Shown: positions 11,020 through 20,739 of the stretch, piece by piece | How the letters are laid out: each line of letters begins with the position of its first letter | Numbering within the stretch: position 1 is the stretch's first letter | NCBI GenBank assembly: GCA_946902875.1 | Contig: OX336359.1 | Location: 1,550,001-1,614,000, forward strand | DNA: 64,000 bases | Direction: 5' to 3' | Source of the DNA: Nematopogon swammerdamellus | Taxonomy: Eukaryota > Arthropoda > Insecta > Lepidoptera > Adelidae | Notes under the pieces: generated by a model | What the model was told of the DNA's origin: nothing | Database searches by the model: none | The model's input: only the letters and a program-made list of their open reading frames with translations | Position numbers and translations under genes: made by a program

Positions 11020-11172
11020 ATATAAAAACCGCCTTCAAAAATGTATGAAATAAAAAAAAATCGAACCCTAGAGTTGAAGACGGTCGGTTATTTTTGCCTG
11101 CTTTAGCACCGCCTTCAACTCTAGGGTTCGATTTTTTTTTATTTCATACATTTTTGAAGGCGGTTTTTATAT
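11020..11172. repeat. foldback, 65-bp arms, 23-nt loop
   Basis: Arms at 11020-11084 and 11108-11172 share ataaaaaccgccttcaaaaa, tgtatgaaat, the A-run and tcgaaccctagagttgaag. One arm has agacggt where the other has aaggcggt. The loop is about 23 nt (cggttatttttgcctgcttt region). Confidence 0.9.
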
Positions 11173-11592
11173 TTTTTGGACCCTTTGACTCCCGACATAT
11201 TAAATAAGCTTACCTTTAATAGTTTTTTTAGTAATTTTTTTGCTAATAATGTACTCGGCCGAATTCCGCCTCGCTTTCCTATCTGATCTTGACCAAACTG
11301 AAATGGGACCACATGGGAAGCACTAGCTTTCAAATAAAAAAATAATTTTTAAAATCGGTTCACCCAGTCGAAAGTTCTGAGGTAACAAACATAAAAAAAA
11401 AACAAAAAAAAAACAAAAACAAAATACAGTCGAATTGAGAACCTCCTCCTTTTTTTGAAGTCGGTTAAAAAGACCAGATAGCGCACAAATTCTAAAACTT
11501 CTCTGACGTCTCCCATTTTCATCGCTATTTTGTGTAAAACAAAAGCACTCAAGCGCCTGAATCGTCTGAAAAACAGAAATATTAACCCTCAA
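11020..11592 (-). mobile_element. M repeat with large terminal hairpin
   Basis: On the minus strand this holds the 'aggaggttctcaattcgact', 'ctttcgactgggtgaaccg' and 'tggtcaagatcagataggaa' segments of M and ends in a foldback at 11020-11172. The same segments occur in the opposite orientation at 12904-13290. Open frames over it are Phe/Lys-rich artefacts. Confidence 0.75.
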
Positions 11593-11814
11593 CCTGAAAA
11601 ATCCATCTGAGCTCTCTCAACAAGCGCAACATCTGCCGACGAGCGTTTATTAAATGATTCCATCTCATTACGAGAACTGGACTTCGTTTGGGCGCAAAAT
11701 TATGCAAAATAGTACCGCGGCCTTCGCACGCGAGCCTCAAACTTCTCCTGTAACCTTCTCGTGCTCAAAGAACCAAATTCTAAAATACATTGTCAGTCAG
11801 TCAGTCTCAAATAA
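11593..11814. other. no feature recognised
   Basis: Short mixed sequence between M and K with a cagtcagtcagtc run at about 11792. No gene seen. Confidence 0.3.
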
Positions 11815-12174
11815 TTAGGGTTCCGTATCCGTCGTACGGGACCCAATTTTTTTATTTATTTTTTTATGTAATCCGGTATGGGTGGCTGAGTTGGAGGGGC
11901 CAAAGCGCATGCTCCGACCAGCCAGCATCACCTCCGAGTAGGTAGGTGCCATACAGGAGACTTCCCTGGGTTGCTGGCTATACTGGACTAGAGGAGAACA
12001 CAACCGAGGCTGCTATACGGCCATCTTACATCCAGTACGGTGGTACCAATCCAGTCGGCCACAATTTAAGCCTACTACCTTGTAAGGGGCAAGGGAAGGG
12101 ACCAACAGTTTTACACCGGTTCCGAACGGTGAAACAGGAGGTGTAGGTATGCACGTAAATTTATAAGCCTACGC

Positions 12175-12209
<35 letters not shown>

Positions 12210-12452
12210 CCGAGGGCTGTTATCACTTGAACCGTAATTGGTAGCCCGTTGAAATTTTCACAGAATGTGTGTTATTTATTATGCCAGATATAACAACAAA
12301 TAATAAAAATAAGAAAAAGTGAAAAATTCACGGGGTCCCCATACAAGAAACTAAAATCTACCGAAAACAGTATGAAGCAGCGCTGACCATAACATGGCTA
12401 TACGGAACACTCGGTGTGCAAGTTCAACTCGCACTTGGCCGGTTTTTTTTTT
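11815..12452 (-). mobile_element. K repeat interrupted by SINE-B
   Basis: The left K end (agggttccgtatccgtcgta, cgggaccc) is separated from 'taagcctacgccgtctgtct' by a SINE-B. The rest of K then runs on to the closing hairpin (gcaagttcaactcgcacttg, gccggttttt). A (TGTC)n run lies at 12176-12205. Confidence 0.8.
11848..12165 (-). mobile_element. SINE-B nested in K, head missing
   Basis: Plus strand starts in the T-rich tail and gtaatccggtatgggtggct, then runs through the B body and core (accaacagttttacaccggt) and stops at tatgcacgtaaattta before the tRNA-like head. AT-rich sequence borders it on both sides, so the exact insertion point is uncertain by a few bases. Confidence 0.8.
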
Positions 12453-12469
12453 CTCCAGTCAAGAGGTCA

Positions 12470-12900
12470 GTTCAGAAGTAAGGAACCACTGTTATTCGCC
12501 GACGACGACGACAGTTTTAAAGTGCGTTGTTGGTTTACGAGCAGTTCGACGATGGTTCTAGTTTGGTGACGGTTCTATTTCGACGACCAGTTCCAGTTTC
12601 GAATATCATTCTCCAGTACGTAGTTGCTGATTCATTTTCGACAGCGGTTCCAGTTCGAGGGCGCTTTTCCAGTACGAAATTGTTCTTAACTGTGTTCGAT
12701 AGTGGCTCCAGTTTAAAGGTGGACCTAGTTTGACGGTGGTGCTCATCGATGATGTTAGCTTGACCTTTAGTCCAGTTCGACGGTTCCAATTCAATGACAG
12801 TTTTCTAGTTGGTTTCACGAGTTTTTTGGCGGTGGTTCTAGTCGATGTCGGTTCTAGTTCGACCACACAGTTCGACGACAGTTTTCCAGTGCGAAGTAAT
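12470..12900. repeat. degenerate short-period array
   Basis: A run of imperfect repeats built on 'gacggttccagttcgacgac'-like words, for example cagttcgacgatggttctag, cgacgaccagttccagtttc, gtccagttcgacggttcc and acagttcgacgacagttttc. The period is about 17-21 bp but slips. Overlapping open frames on both strands follow from this repetition. It looks like an old minisatellite. Confidence 0.6.
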
Positions 12901-12903
12901 TTT

Positions 12904-13310
12904 TAACCGACTTCAAGAAAAGGAGGAGGTTCTCAATTCGACTGTTTTTTTTTTATGTTTGTCCCCTCGGATCTTTCGACTGGGTGAACCGATTTTGAAA
13001 AATCTCTTTTTATTTGAAAGCTGGTGCTTCCCGTGTTGTCGCATTTCAATTTGGTCAAGATCGGATTGGAAAGCGAGGCCGAATCGCGAGGCCGAAGGCC
13101 GAGCGATTCCGCCGAGTACATTAATAGCAAAAAATTACTAAAAAAAACTGTGAAATAAAAAACGATTTAAAAAAATATAAAAACCGCCTTCAAAAATGTA
13201 TGAAATAAAAAAAATCGAACCCTAGAGTTGAAGGCGGTGCTAAAGCAAGCAAAAATAACCGACCGCTTTCAACTCTAGGGTTCGATTTTTTTTTGGTTAG
13301 TCTCACTATT
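12904..13310 (+). mobile_element. M repeat, second copy, plus orientation
   Basis: Begins with taaccgacttcaagaaaagg and aggaggttctcaattcgact, then ctttcgactgggtgaaccga and ttggtcaagatcggattgga, and ends with a hairpin whose arms are tcgaaccctagagttgaa and ttcaactctagggttcga. It is a mirror of the M copy at 11020-11592, so the two form a distant inverted pair. Confidence 0.75.
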
Positions 13311-13314
13311 CTTC

Positions 13315-13636
13315 TTTTTTTTTATGGAAACTGACACGGTTGACTACATCACCTACAACATCCGTGATGTCAGCCCATAACACCGGGTGATCTTGGTGCC
13401 ACGTCAGCCTTCCCTTCGGTCGTGCCGGCTACACTGAACTGGACGGAAAACACAAACTATTTACATAGCCGTTCCGACCGACCTTTCATTCAGTGTGGTG
13501 GTACCAACCCGGGCGGGTTAAACCCTACCACCTAGTAATATAAGAAGGGAGTCATATCCCTTAGTCGCCTTTTACGACATACACGAGGAGAGATGCAGTG
13601 GGGCTATTCTTTTAAAGTACCGGCCCCACACGGTAC
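13315..13636 (-). mobile_element. SINE-C copy
   Basis: A tail and core on the left (ggaaactgacacggttgact, ccaacccgggcgggttaaac, cctagtaatataagaaggga) joined to the D head on the right (tagtcgccttttacgacata, agtggggctattcttttaaa, accggccccacacggtac). The junction words match those of the other C copies. Confidence 0.87.
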
Positions 13637-13955
13637 AAAAGTCTTCTAGTCCGCAAGCGACAAAGCTCTAGAGATGTAACGTATGCCTATTTTTAGAGCA
13701 AACTATACGCACTAGATAGCTAGGTGTAAATCGGTCGATGTTGTCACTTTTACCGTAAGTGCAAGATCTCCAAAGCCAACGTGTGAAATCTCTCGCCACC
13801 ATGTTCAGAATGCGTGTCAGAATAGGGCGTACAAAAAGTCAAGACAAATATTGCGAGCTTTGCAAGGTCTTTTTGTACGTAAACCATTTTCTAAATTCAA
13901 AAATATTGTGGTGTCTAAATATTGACTAGACGATATTTTACGTGAATTGTATTTT
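13637..13955. other. no feature recognised
   Basis: Mixed composition, no ORF with a known domain and no repeat family I recognise. Confidence 0.3.
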
Positions 13956-14302
13956 TTTTTAACCGACTTTTTCAAAAAACGAGCTTATCAATTCGACACG
14001 TATGTATGTAATTTCGTTGGAATTGCACAATATTCGTATATGTTAGTCTATGTGGGCTTCTAAACAGGTGTGCCAAATTTCGTAAGTGTATGTAAGTATG
14101 TATGTTTGTATGTATGTTTGTATGTATGTTTGTATGTTTGTATGTACATATGTGTGTTTGTCCACGCATTTCTCCGAAACTATTAATCGGATTGTAAACA
14201 TTCTTTCCAACTCTTCCAACCCTTGAGTTGAAGGTGGTACAAAAGCACACCTGAAAATTGATAGATGGACCCCTTTTCTGCTTTTTTACCCCCTTCAATC
14301 AA
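13956..14302. mobile_element. M-related repeat with (GTAT)n region
   Basis: Starts taaccgactttttcaaaaaa, has 'caattcgacacgtatgtatg', a tgtatgtatgtttgtatg run at 14090-14150, then 'ttctccgaaactattaatcg' and 'cccttgagttgaaggtggta'. It shares the M frame (aaccgac...ttgaag) but is clearly diverged. The His/Thr-rich minus-strand frame is a product of the simple repeat. Confidence 0.55.
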
Positions 14303-15100
14303 GGGACCATATTACTAAGTCTATGCCGTCTGTCTTACCTTTAAAGTTGTGGACACTTCACCAGGGCATTTCAGGGCACCAGGGGGATTTGGAGTAAAAT
14401 ATCTTCACAGCATTTTTAGGGTTCCATACGGGACCATATTACTAAGTCTATGCCGTCTGTCTTACCTTTAAAGTCGTGGACACTGCACCAGGTCATTTCA
14501 GGGCACCAGGGTGATTTGGAGTAAAACATCTTTATAGATTTTTTAGGGTTCCATACGGGACCATGTTACTAAGTCGATGCCGTCTGTCTTATCCTTAAAG
14601 TCGTAGAGACTTCACCAGGGCATTTCAGGGCACCAGGATGATTTGGAGTAAAAAATCTTCACAGCATTTTTAGGGTTCCATACGGGACCATATTACTAAG
14701 TCTATGCCGTCTGTCTTAATTTAAAGTCGTGGACACTTCACCAGGGCATTTCAGGGCACCAGGGTGATGTGCAGTAAAAAATCTTCACAGCATTTTTAGG
14801 GTTCCATACCGGACCATGTTACTAAGTCTATGCCGTCTGTCTTACTTTAAAGTCGTGGACACTTCACCAGGGCATTTCAGGGCACCAGGGTGATTTGGAG
14901 TAAAAAATCTTCACAGCATTTTTAGGGTTCCATACAGGACCATATTACTAAGTCTATGCCGCCTGTCTTACTTTAAAGTCGTGGACACTTCACCAGGGCA
15001 TTTCAGGGCACCAGGGTGATTTGAGTAAAAAATCTTCACAGCATTTTTAGGGTTCCATACAGGACCATATTACTAAGTCTGTTTTACCTTTAAAGGATCT
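14303..15100 (-). repeat. K-derived tandem array, 126-bp period, 6+ units
   Basis: Repeat starts (gggaccat or variant) fall at 14303, 14430, 14558, 14684, 14810, 14936 and 15061, giving spacings of 127, 128, 126, 126, 126 and 125. Each unit has agggttccatacggg, ctaagtctatgccgtctgtc, aagtcgtggacacttcac, cagggcatttcagggcacca and agtaaaaaatcttcacag. The palindromic ggttcc...ggacc end of K lies in every unit. The flank at 15101-15180 is ordinary K. Confidence 0.93.
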
Positions 15101-15180
15101 CATCTTTTGAACCGTTTCAGGTAGCCTGTTGAATTTTTCACGAAATTTATGTTATTATAAGTGCGGTATACAATATAAGT
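15101..15180 (-). mobile_element. K interior next to the 126-bp array
   Basis: ctcatcttttgaaccgtttc, 'aggtagcctgttgaattttt' and 'cacgaaatttatgttatt' match the K interior in order. This shows the array lies inside a K element near its GGTTCC end. Confidence 0.7.
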
Positions 15181-15195
15181 AATTAGAAAAAATTA

Positions 15196-15391
15196 ACTCT
15201 GGAACGCTCTTCTTGCCCATATATTTCCCCCCAAGTACAGTCTCGGGTCCTTCAAGAGGGACGTGAATAGGCACCTGTCAGGGCGGCATGGCATTCGCAA
15301 CCACCGCATACGACAGAATGTTCTTAGGCGTCGTTAAACACCTTATGGGTGGTACGACGCCACATGTTGCGCTGTCAATAAAAAAATTACA
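15196..15391 (+). mobile_element. L1 LINE 3' end
   Basis: A short remnant of the reverse-transcriptase C-terminus (ctctggaacgctcttcttgc, ccatatatttcc..ccaagtacag, 'cgggtccttcaagagg') leads into the L1 3'-UTR (cacctgtcagggcggcatgg, ttaaacaccttatgggtgg) and ends gcgctgtcaataaaaaaatt. Other 3' ends with the same words are at 49605, 51733, 57930 and 61994. The family looks Jockey/CR1-like by motif. Confidence 0.75.
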
Positions 15392-15760
15392 CACTGCCTA
15401 TTTACATAACCTACATCTGGTGTATTGTGCCATCGTCAATCCGCCCTTGCTAAATAATGAAGTTGCATAAAGTCTAATAATATTTAGGTACTAAGCAGTA
15501 GATATTTAGCAAGATTGCAGTAGCCAGAGATTATGTAAACGTTATGATTGGACTGAGCGAGCCACAAATCGGTTCCCAAATGGGAGTCAGCGAGATGTTG
15601 TTGAAAGTAAAATTCAACCGCAAAACTTTTCTCATGGTAGGCCCCGCCAGTGGCGCCTCCCTTCCGGCCGTGTCGGGGTATTACGTAAACCATCAGCATT
15701 TTTTTTCGTGTGTAAGCGAGCCAGACTCACCAACCAAATGTAAGTCCGGTAATTTTTCGG
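15392..15760. other. no feature recognised
   Basis: Two overlapping short frames on opposite strands (15484-15699 minus, 15544-15783 plus) have no recognisable domain. The plus-strand frame runs into the T-run of the next SINE. Confidence 0.3.
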
Positions 15761-16145
15761 TTTTTTTTTTATATGGAAACTGACACGGTTGGCTACATCA
15801 CCTACAACGTCCGTGATGTCAGCCCATAACACCGGGTGAACTAGGTGCCATGTCAGTGCTTCCCCCTTTGATCGTGCCGGCTACAATGAACTGGTCGGAA
15901 AACACAAACTATTTACATAGCCGTTTAGACCGACGTTTCATTCAGTGCATATCAACCCGGGCGGGTTAAACCCTACCACCAATTAAGATTAGGAGGGAAG
16001 GGACCTACAGTTTTACGAGGAATCCGAACCTCGGTCAGCCTCCAACGGTCAGCGGTCACCCATCCAATTACTGACCACACCCAGCGTTGCTTAACATTCA
16101 ATAGCGACAGTTGACTGTCTGCACCACTGAGCTATCGAGGCTGAC
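15761..16145 (-). mobile_element. SINE-A, full length
   Basis: From ggaaactgacacggttggct to ctgagctatcgaggctgac, with the core (cagttttacgaggaatccga) and 5S-like part (caattactgaccacacccag, cgttgcttaac, read on plus). It carries the 'cccctttgatcgtgccgg' tail variant also seen at 40206 and 59441, suggesting a subfamily. Confidence 0.9.
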
Positions 16146-16189
16146 AATCGGTATATATGTAACTCAAAAATATTGTGTGGTGGTATGGA

Positions 16190-16575
16190 AACCTTGGCGA
16201 GCGATTCTGACTCGCCCTTGGCCGTTTTTAGGAATCCATTCTTCAAAAGATGAAAAAAACGGAACCCTTATAGGATCGCTCTCGTGTATGTCTGTGTGTC
16301 TGCCCAAATTAGAAAGTTTTTTTTTAAGTTCATATTCTAAAATGCATATAGTTGAAGATAATATACAAAATCGAGCATACCCCCCCCCCCCCCCCGTCTT
16401 TACTCCGAAACTACTAAGTCTAAAATGTGGAAAACATTTTAGGAACATAGGGCCTCTCTTATAGTTTGCAGAAAAACCTAAACGAAAATCGTAAGTCTTA
16501 AAATCCTCACGGAAAACGGAATGGTATGGAACCCTCTCCACGCGAGTTCGACTCGCACTTGACCGCTTTTTTTTC
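16190..16575 (-). mobile_element. K fragments, two adjoining
   Basis: 16190-16237 is a K end (tatggaaaccttggcgagcg, attctgactcgcccttggcc). From about 16245 a second K begins with aaacggaacccttataggat and closes at 16500-16570 with the hairpin cacgcgagttcgactcgcac. The second matches the right end of the long K element at 5960 (gatcctataagggttccg). A C-run of 16 lies at 16380-16395. Confidence 0.65.
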
Positions 16576-17140
16576 TTCCGTGGATCATTTGCCACATTAG
16601 ACAATAATAGCACGGCAAAGACCACGGTGGTATAGCCAAGCCATCTATGGCCACGGGGCGGCAGCAGTGGAGACAAGAATGTATGAAAACAAAACAAAAC
16701 ATTATGACTAAAGTAAACCATACTGAAAATACATTTTTGCTGATCAAAATATTGCTAACGTTGTGTGTTCTTTCTGGCAAAATTAATATCTGAATATGAA
16801 TATGAACTTATGCGACTTCACGTCATCCTTGCCGTGGTCGACGGGTGCAAAAGCCGTTCATATATTTTCAAAAGTGTTTATCTCCACTGTTTTCGTGCCG
16901 TGCTTTGGCCGTGGCTGACCGTGCCGTCATCGTCTAGTGAGCATGCGGCCATTGTGAGACCGCAATCGCTGTCGGATTACATAATAAGCGCTTACCCGAC
17001 CGCTTCACGGGGCCTAAGGTTTCAACAGAATCTAGATGGCTACTTAACTTTCGGACACCACAGAGCCCGGATCAACATTTATTTTGCATGCGGCAAAGCC
17101 TCACTCTAGAGCCTTTATTTAATTATCAGATTAAACCCTT
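16576..17140. other. no gene; short dispersed fragments
   Basis: gcacggcaaagaccacggtg and cggcagcagtggagacaaga at 16610-16680 have counterparts near 26817-26870 and 29685-29710, so a minor repeat is present. A 114-codon plus-strand frame (16765-17109) has no recognisable domain. Confidence 0.3.
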
Positions 17141-17144
17141 GGAA

Positions 17145-17192
17145 GCCATCGTCGAGCTTGTGGGAGGCGCTGGTTCGAGTCCCGGTCGACTT
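17145..17192 (+). mobile_element. tRNA-like B-box fragment
   Basis: gcgctggttcgagtcccggt has a good B-box core (GGTTCGAGTCC). Upstream I cannot form D- and anticodon-arms, so it is more likely a tRNA-derived repeat piece than a tRNA gene. Confidence 0.35.
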
Positions 17193-17436
17193 GAACAATT
17201 TGTTTCATAATTATATTATGTTTTTCCAATAATTCACAGTTCATAAGTGAGTGTGTGCCTTGTTCTCAGATGCACTTGATAGAAATGTACTCTTGAGTCC
17301 GACAAAAATGTATTTGTTTTTTTTTTTAAATAAATCGAGTACTTATGTTCCATGTCATTCTTTATCATCATCAATAGACCGTACACTGCACTCGGATTCG
17401 TCATCTTGTAACATTTTAACATTTAGCATTTTGCCA

Positions 17437-17470
17437 GCGGTTTGCACCAGTTTCGATTGGTGCAAACCGC
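17437..17470. repeat. perfect 13-bp stem-loop
   Basis: gcggtttgcacca at 17437-17449 and its exact reverse complement at 17458-17470 are separated by 8 nt. No T-run follows, so this is not a Pol III or bacterial-style terminator. Function unknown. Confidence 0.85.
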
Positions 17471-17908
17471 ATCAAAATCTATTCAGTGTTTCCGGAGTTT
17501 ACATTTATACCATAATATATGTTCCATATATACATACAGATAAACTTTCCCTTTTATAAGATGTAGAGATTCATCGGTAGCCGCTATCTCCACAACTATT
17601 TCATGGAAATTTAACAGCGATCTCTTATTAAGAAGCCAGTAGATGGTTCCGTGAGTAGCTCCGTTGCGATGTGTAGACAATTTCGTTAAGGCATTGAAAA
17701 AGAAATTATCACCAATGCTGGTTTATTTGACCTCATAACCAACGACCACTGTGTTAGTACAACCTAACGTAACTTAATGCAAGGTTGACTGTAAGAAATC
17801 TCTGTAAGGGATAAATCCGCCTTTGCACCTTATCTAAATTTTCAAATGTACTTGTTACAGTTGAATAAATATATCTGTATAAAATTTTCCCGTCGGAACT
17901 AGATGCCA
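17471..17908. other. no feature recognised
   Basis: Mixed AT-rich sequence, short frames only, no known family. Confidence 0.3.
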
Positions 17909-18278
17909 TTTTTTTATGTAATCCGGTATGGATTGCTGAGTCGAAGGGGCAAAAGCACCAGCCAATATCACCTCCGAGAAGGTAGGTCCCACACCGGAGA
18001 CTTCCCTGGATTGCTGGCTATACTGGACTAGAGGAGAACACAACCGAGGCTGCTATGCGGCCATCTTACATCCAGTACGATAGTACCAACCCAGTCGGCT
18101 ACAATTTGAGCCTACCACCTAGTAAGGGGCAAGAGAAGGGATCTACAGTTTTACACCGGTTCCGAACGGTGAAGCAGCAGGTTTAGGTATGCATGTAATT
18201 TTTTTCGTCAGAAAAAAACTCATTGGTACACGCCGACAGGATTCGAACCTCGGACCTCTCGCATGAGAAGTCGAAGCC
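17909..18278 (-). mobile_element. SINE-B, nearly full length
   Basis: From the T-rich tail (atgtaatccggtatggattg) through the body (gagacttccctggattgctg), the core (tctacagttttacaccggtt) and the linker (gtcagaaaaaaactcattgg) into the tRNA-like T-arm (caggattcgaacctcggacc). It stops at gagaagtcgaagcc, so the A-box end of the head is missing. Confidence 0.85.
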
Positions 18279-18616
18279 AAATTTTCCTTACGGAAGTATA
18301 ACTTCAAAAAACGAAAATAGTCGATGGAAAATAGATATGGAGCAAAACCAAACGTTCAAACAGACTTGCAACTAAGCAAACAGAGGGAAGTCTTTTACCC
18401 AGCGAACTGAACACAGCGTTTTATAGCGGTTTCGGCATGTTTTCATTAAGTTTGGAATGTTAATAGTTGTGTGAAAGCCTTACAAATTGCAGGGATAACA
18501 AAGGAGTGCACTGAACTATAAACTGTAGTGCCAACAAAATAAAGAGCAGAAAACAAAATATTTTTCTGAATATTCTTTTATCTAATATTAATATATTTTA
18601 TATTAAAGTAACATTT

Positions 18617-18983
18617 GGGTGGATCAACTTTTTCTTGTAACGTAAAAACCAGCTGCAAAGTCAAATAAAAGAAAATTTTAATTGCTATTGATTAATTAGT
18701 TGAAAATCAATAAGTATAAAATATTCAGGTTTATAAACAATTGAAAAAAAAGTAGAGAACTATTCAAAATAAAAAATTATCAAAATTTTTAGGGGTAACC
18801 CAGGGGACAATTTTGTCCCCAGTTTTGTATGAAAAAATTACTCAAAATTCTTTGTGCAGCTTCTTTCTTATTGATCAATTACTCATCTGAGAGTTTCTGT
18901 AACTATTCAAATAAGGTGAATTTATCAAGGTAATATCCTTTTTTTCAGACAGATACCAAAAACAAGAAAAAGTTGATCCACCC
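18617..18983. mobile_element. MITE with perfect 22-bp TIRs, 367 bp
   Basis: The terminal sequence gggtggatcaactttttctt(gt) at 18617-18638 has its exact reverse complement at 18962-18983. The interior is AT-rich with a ggggaca/tgtcccc hairpin near 18801-18818 and no transposase. No clear target duplication is visible at the borders. Confidence 0.75.
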
Positions 18984-19468
18984 ATATAACAAAAACACGA
19001 TTTCACGTCACTCAATACGATCTCTGAAAGTAAAAAAAAATTAATAAAAACATCTTCCTCACAATAAAAACGTTTTACAAAAATATTACAACAATCGCAG
19101 CGGAGTCTATTTTTTGGTTCCAAAACAGAAGTCGAGTATAAGCCCCCATTAGCTACGTATAAATCCATATTTATGTCTGTGTACTTTTACACTTCGTTCG
19201 CTCTCGGCAAGTACTACTTACTGATCACAGAAACCGGAACACTTTATTAGAGTGCTCGTCTCTCATAGGTATTTAACCAAAAATTTTCCAAATTCCTCCC
19301 AAAAATCAAATTTCTATTTACATTTATTTAGATTCAAAATTCATTTTTTGTTTTAGATATGAAATTGCGTTTATTCAAAATAATTAAAAGATAACATAAA
19401 CATTAAATAATAGAAAGAACTTATAGAGAAAATTAATACTAAAACTAACCTAAAACAAAACTTACCTA
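18984..19468. other. AT-rich, no feature recognised
   Basis: The 97-codon minus-strand frame at 18875-19168 overlaps the MITE end and shows no domain. I see nothing else. Confidence 0.3.
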
Positions 19469-19552
19469 TCTAGTTTACCCGGTGTTATGGGCTGACATCA
19501 CGGATGCTGTAGGTGATGTAGCCAACCGTGTCAGTTTCCATAAAAAAATATA
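19469..19552 (+). mobile_element. SINE-A 3' tail fragment
   Basis: ggtgttatgggctgacatca to cgtgtcagtttccataaaaa, plus orientation, with an A-tract at its 3' side. This is a strongly 5'-truncated copy, as expected of incomplete reverse transcription. Confidence 0.8.
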
Positions 19553-19664
19553 TCTAACAAAATAAAACTAAAGATGAACTTATTTGTAATCGAGAATTAA
19601 AATTAATGAAAAGATTTTCCAGCTAGCATAATACTTCAAAAGTATTTTTTATTAATCGTGCTTA

Positions 19665-19770
19665 TCGATCAGATCCTGAAGCAGATATTTATTTCGCCAT
19701 AAATAATACACAGCATTAAGACATATGCATACGTTATCATTTTAGTTTTGTCCCGTTCAGCAATGCGTAG
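19665..19770 (-). mobile_element. LINE 3' end fragment
   Basis: 'cagatatttatttcgccata', 'gacatatgcatacgttatca' and 'tgtcccgttcagcaatgc' occur in the same order near 55765-55895. The plus strand starts with a TTTATTT-type sequence, the antisense of a poly(A) signal and tail. Confidence 0.5.
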
Positions 19771-19844
19771 TGACAATACTGTTAAAACGGTTTATTATGT
19801 GGATAGTCACTAAAATACTTGTAACAATACTTGTAACAAACCTT

Positions 19845-19930
19845 GCGAAGTTTCTTGCCGGTTCTTCTTCATGGGTGTAATCGAACGCTCAATAAACAAT
19901 AAACAAACAATAGCAATAAAAATTTTATTG
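19845..19930 (+). mobile_element. LINE 3' end fragment (TTCTTGCCGG type)
   Basis: gtttcttgccggttcttctt, 'gggtgtaatcgaacgctc' and aataaacaataaacaaac. The reverse complement of this combination appears at 48255-48420. It probably spans the end of ORF2 and a poly(A) signal. Confidence 0.55.
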
Positions 19931-19966
19931 TAACCAAAATTGTACCGAAATTTTGTCTCAAGTACC

Positions 19967-20097
19967 TATACTCAAATCAAAACAAACGTGCAGTTCGCAT
20001 AATAAAGTTTTATGGCTTAGTAAAGGGAATCTCAGTTCACTAAGCCATAAAATGTTGTTGTGCGAGCTGCACGTTTGTTTTGATAATAGTATAGTTA
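19967..20097. repeat. foldback, about 58-bp arms
   Basis: 'caaaacaaacgtgcagttcg' and 'ttttatggcttagt' on the left face 'actaagccataaaa' and 'cgagctgcacgtttgttttg' on the right, with a short spacer (about 15 nt). A few mismatches occur (agttcg against gagctg). The arms predict a strong hairpin. Confidence 0.85.
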
Positions 20098-20209
20098 GCT
20101 TAATTACATTACAACTTACGTTTGGGATTTGGTAGGTAGAACAACTTTTGATTGTAGGAACATTTCTAAAAAAAAAGTATCTGTGTCGGGATCTTGATAT
20201 TATAACCCA

Positions 20210-20505
20210 ATGGTCGGGGTTCACGGTTAAGATGTGTAAACATGACTGTGAAGACTTTGTACTGTGTGTGAATGTGTAAACGTGACAGTGAATGACACTG
20301 TTACCAAATATTGCCCTAGATATTACTACGACAATACGGGTTCGAATCCAACCGGCGGCGTGTACCAATGAGTTTTTTCTGATTTGAAAAAAATTACGTG
20401 CACGCTTTCACCCACTGCTCCATGGTTCGGATTCCATGTAAAAATGTAGGTCCATTGAGTTGACTGGAAGAAATTGCCTAAGGCAATAGGCCCGCCCTTG
20501 CCACA
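20210..20505 (+). mobile_element. SINE-B-like head with unrelated 3' end
   Basis: cgggttcgaatccaaccggc and 'gtgtaccaatgagttttttc' match the SINE-B T-arm and linker, followed by a 'ggttcggattcca' and 'gtaaaaatgtaggtcc' start of the core. It then switches to 'gttgactggaagaaattgcc' and 'ggcccgcccttgccacac', which resembles a LINE 3'-UTR. This may be another head/tail recombinant. The part before 20335 is unassigned. Confidence 0.5.
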
Positions 20506-20739
20506 CGGTAAGTAGCATAAAGTGTATTATTGTGTAATTTCTTTATTCACAAATTTCTTAAAACTAATGTTGTACATATTTAAATATCTAATATATACAT
20601 ACATATACAAAACATATACAAAATTAACGATAAAAAATGGAGTTATTATTATCTTACGGGCACGTCCTTACATTAGTAATATATAATTCAATGTTACCAA
20701 TGCAATATTTTCGGATTTCCGTATGAAAAATAAACTACA

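Noticed and set aside
12527..13141. Frames over the 12.5-kb array
   Set aside because: Ser/Thr/Val-rich text repeats with the array period and occurs on both strands.
14303..15100. CRISPR-like array
   Set aside because: The whole 126-bp unit is repeated, with no unique spacers; it comes from K and the DNA is eukaryotic.
16164..16780. 185- and 100-codon minus-strand frames
   Set aside because: They cross K repeat ends and a C-run; the protein text is translated repeat.
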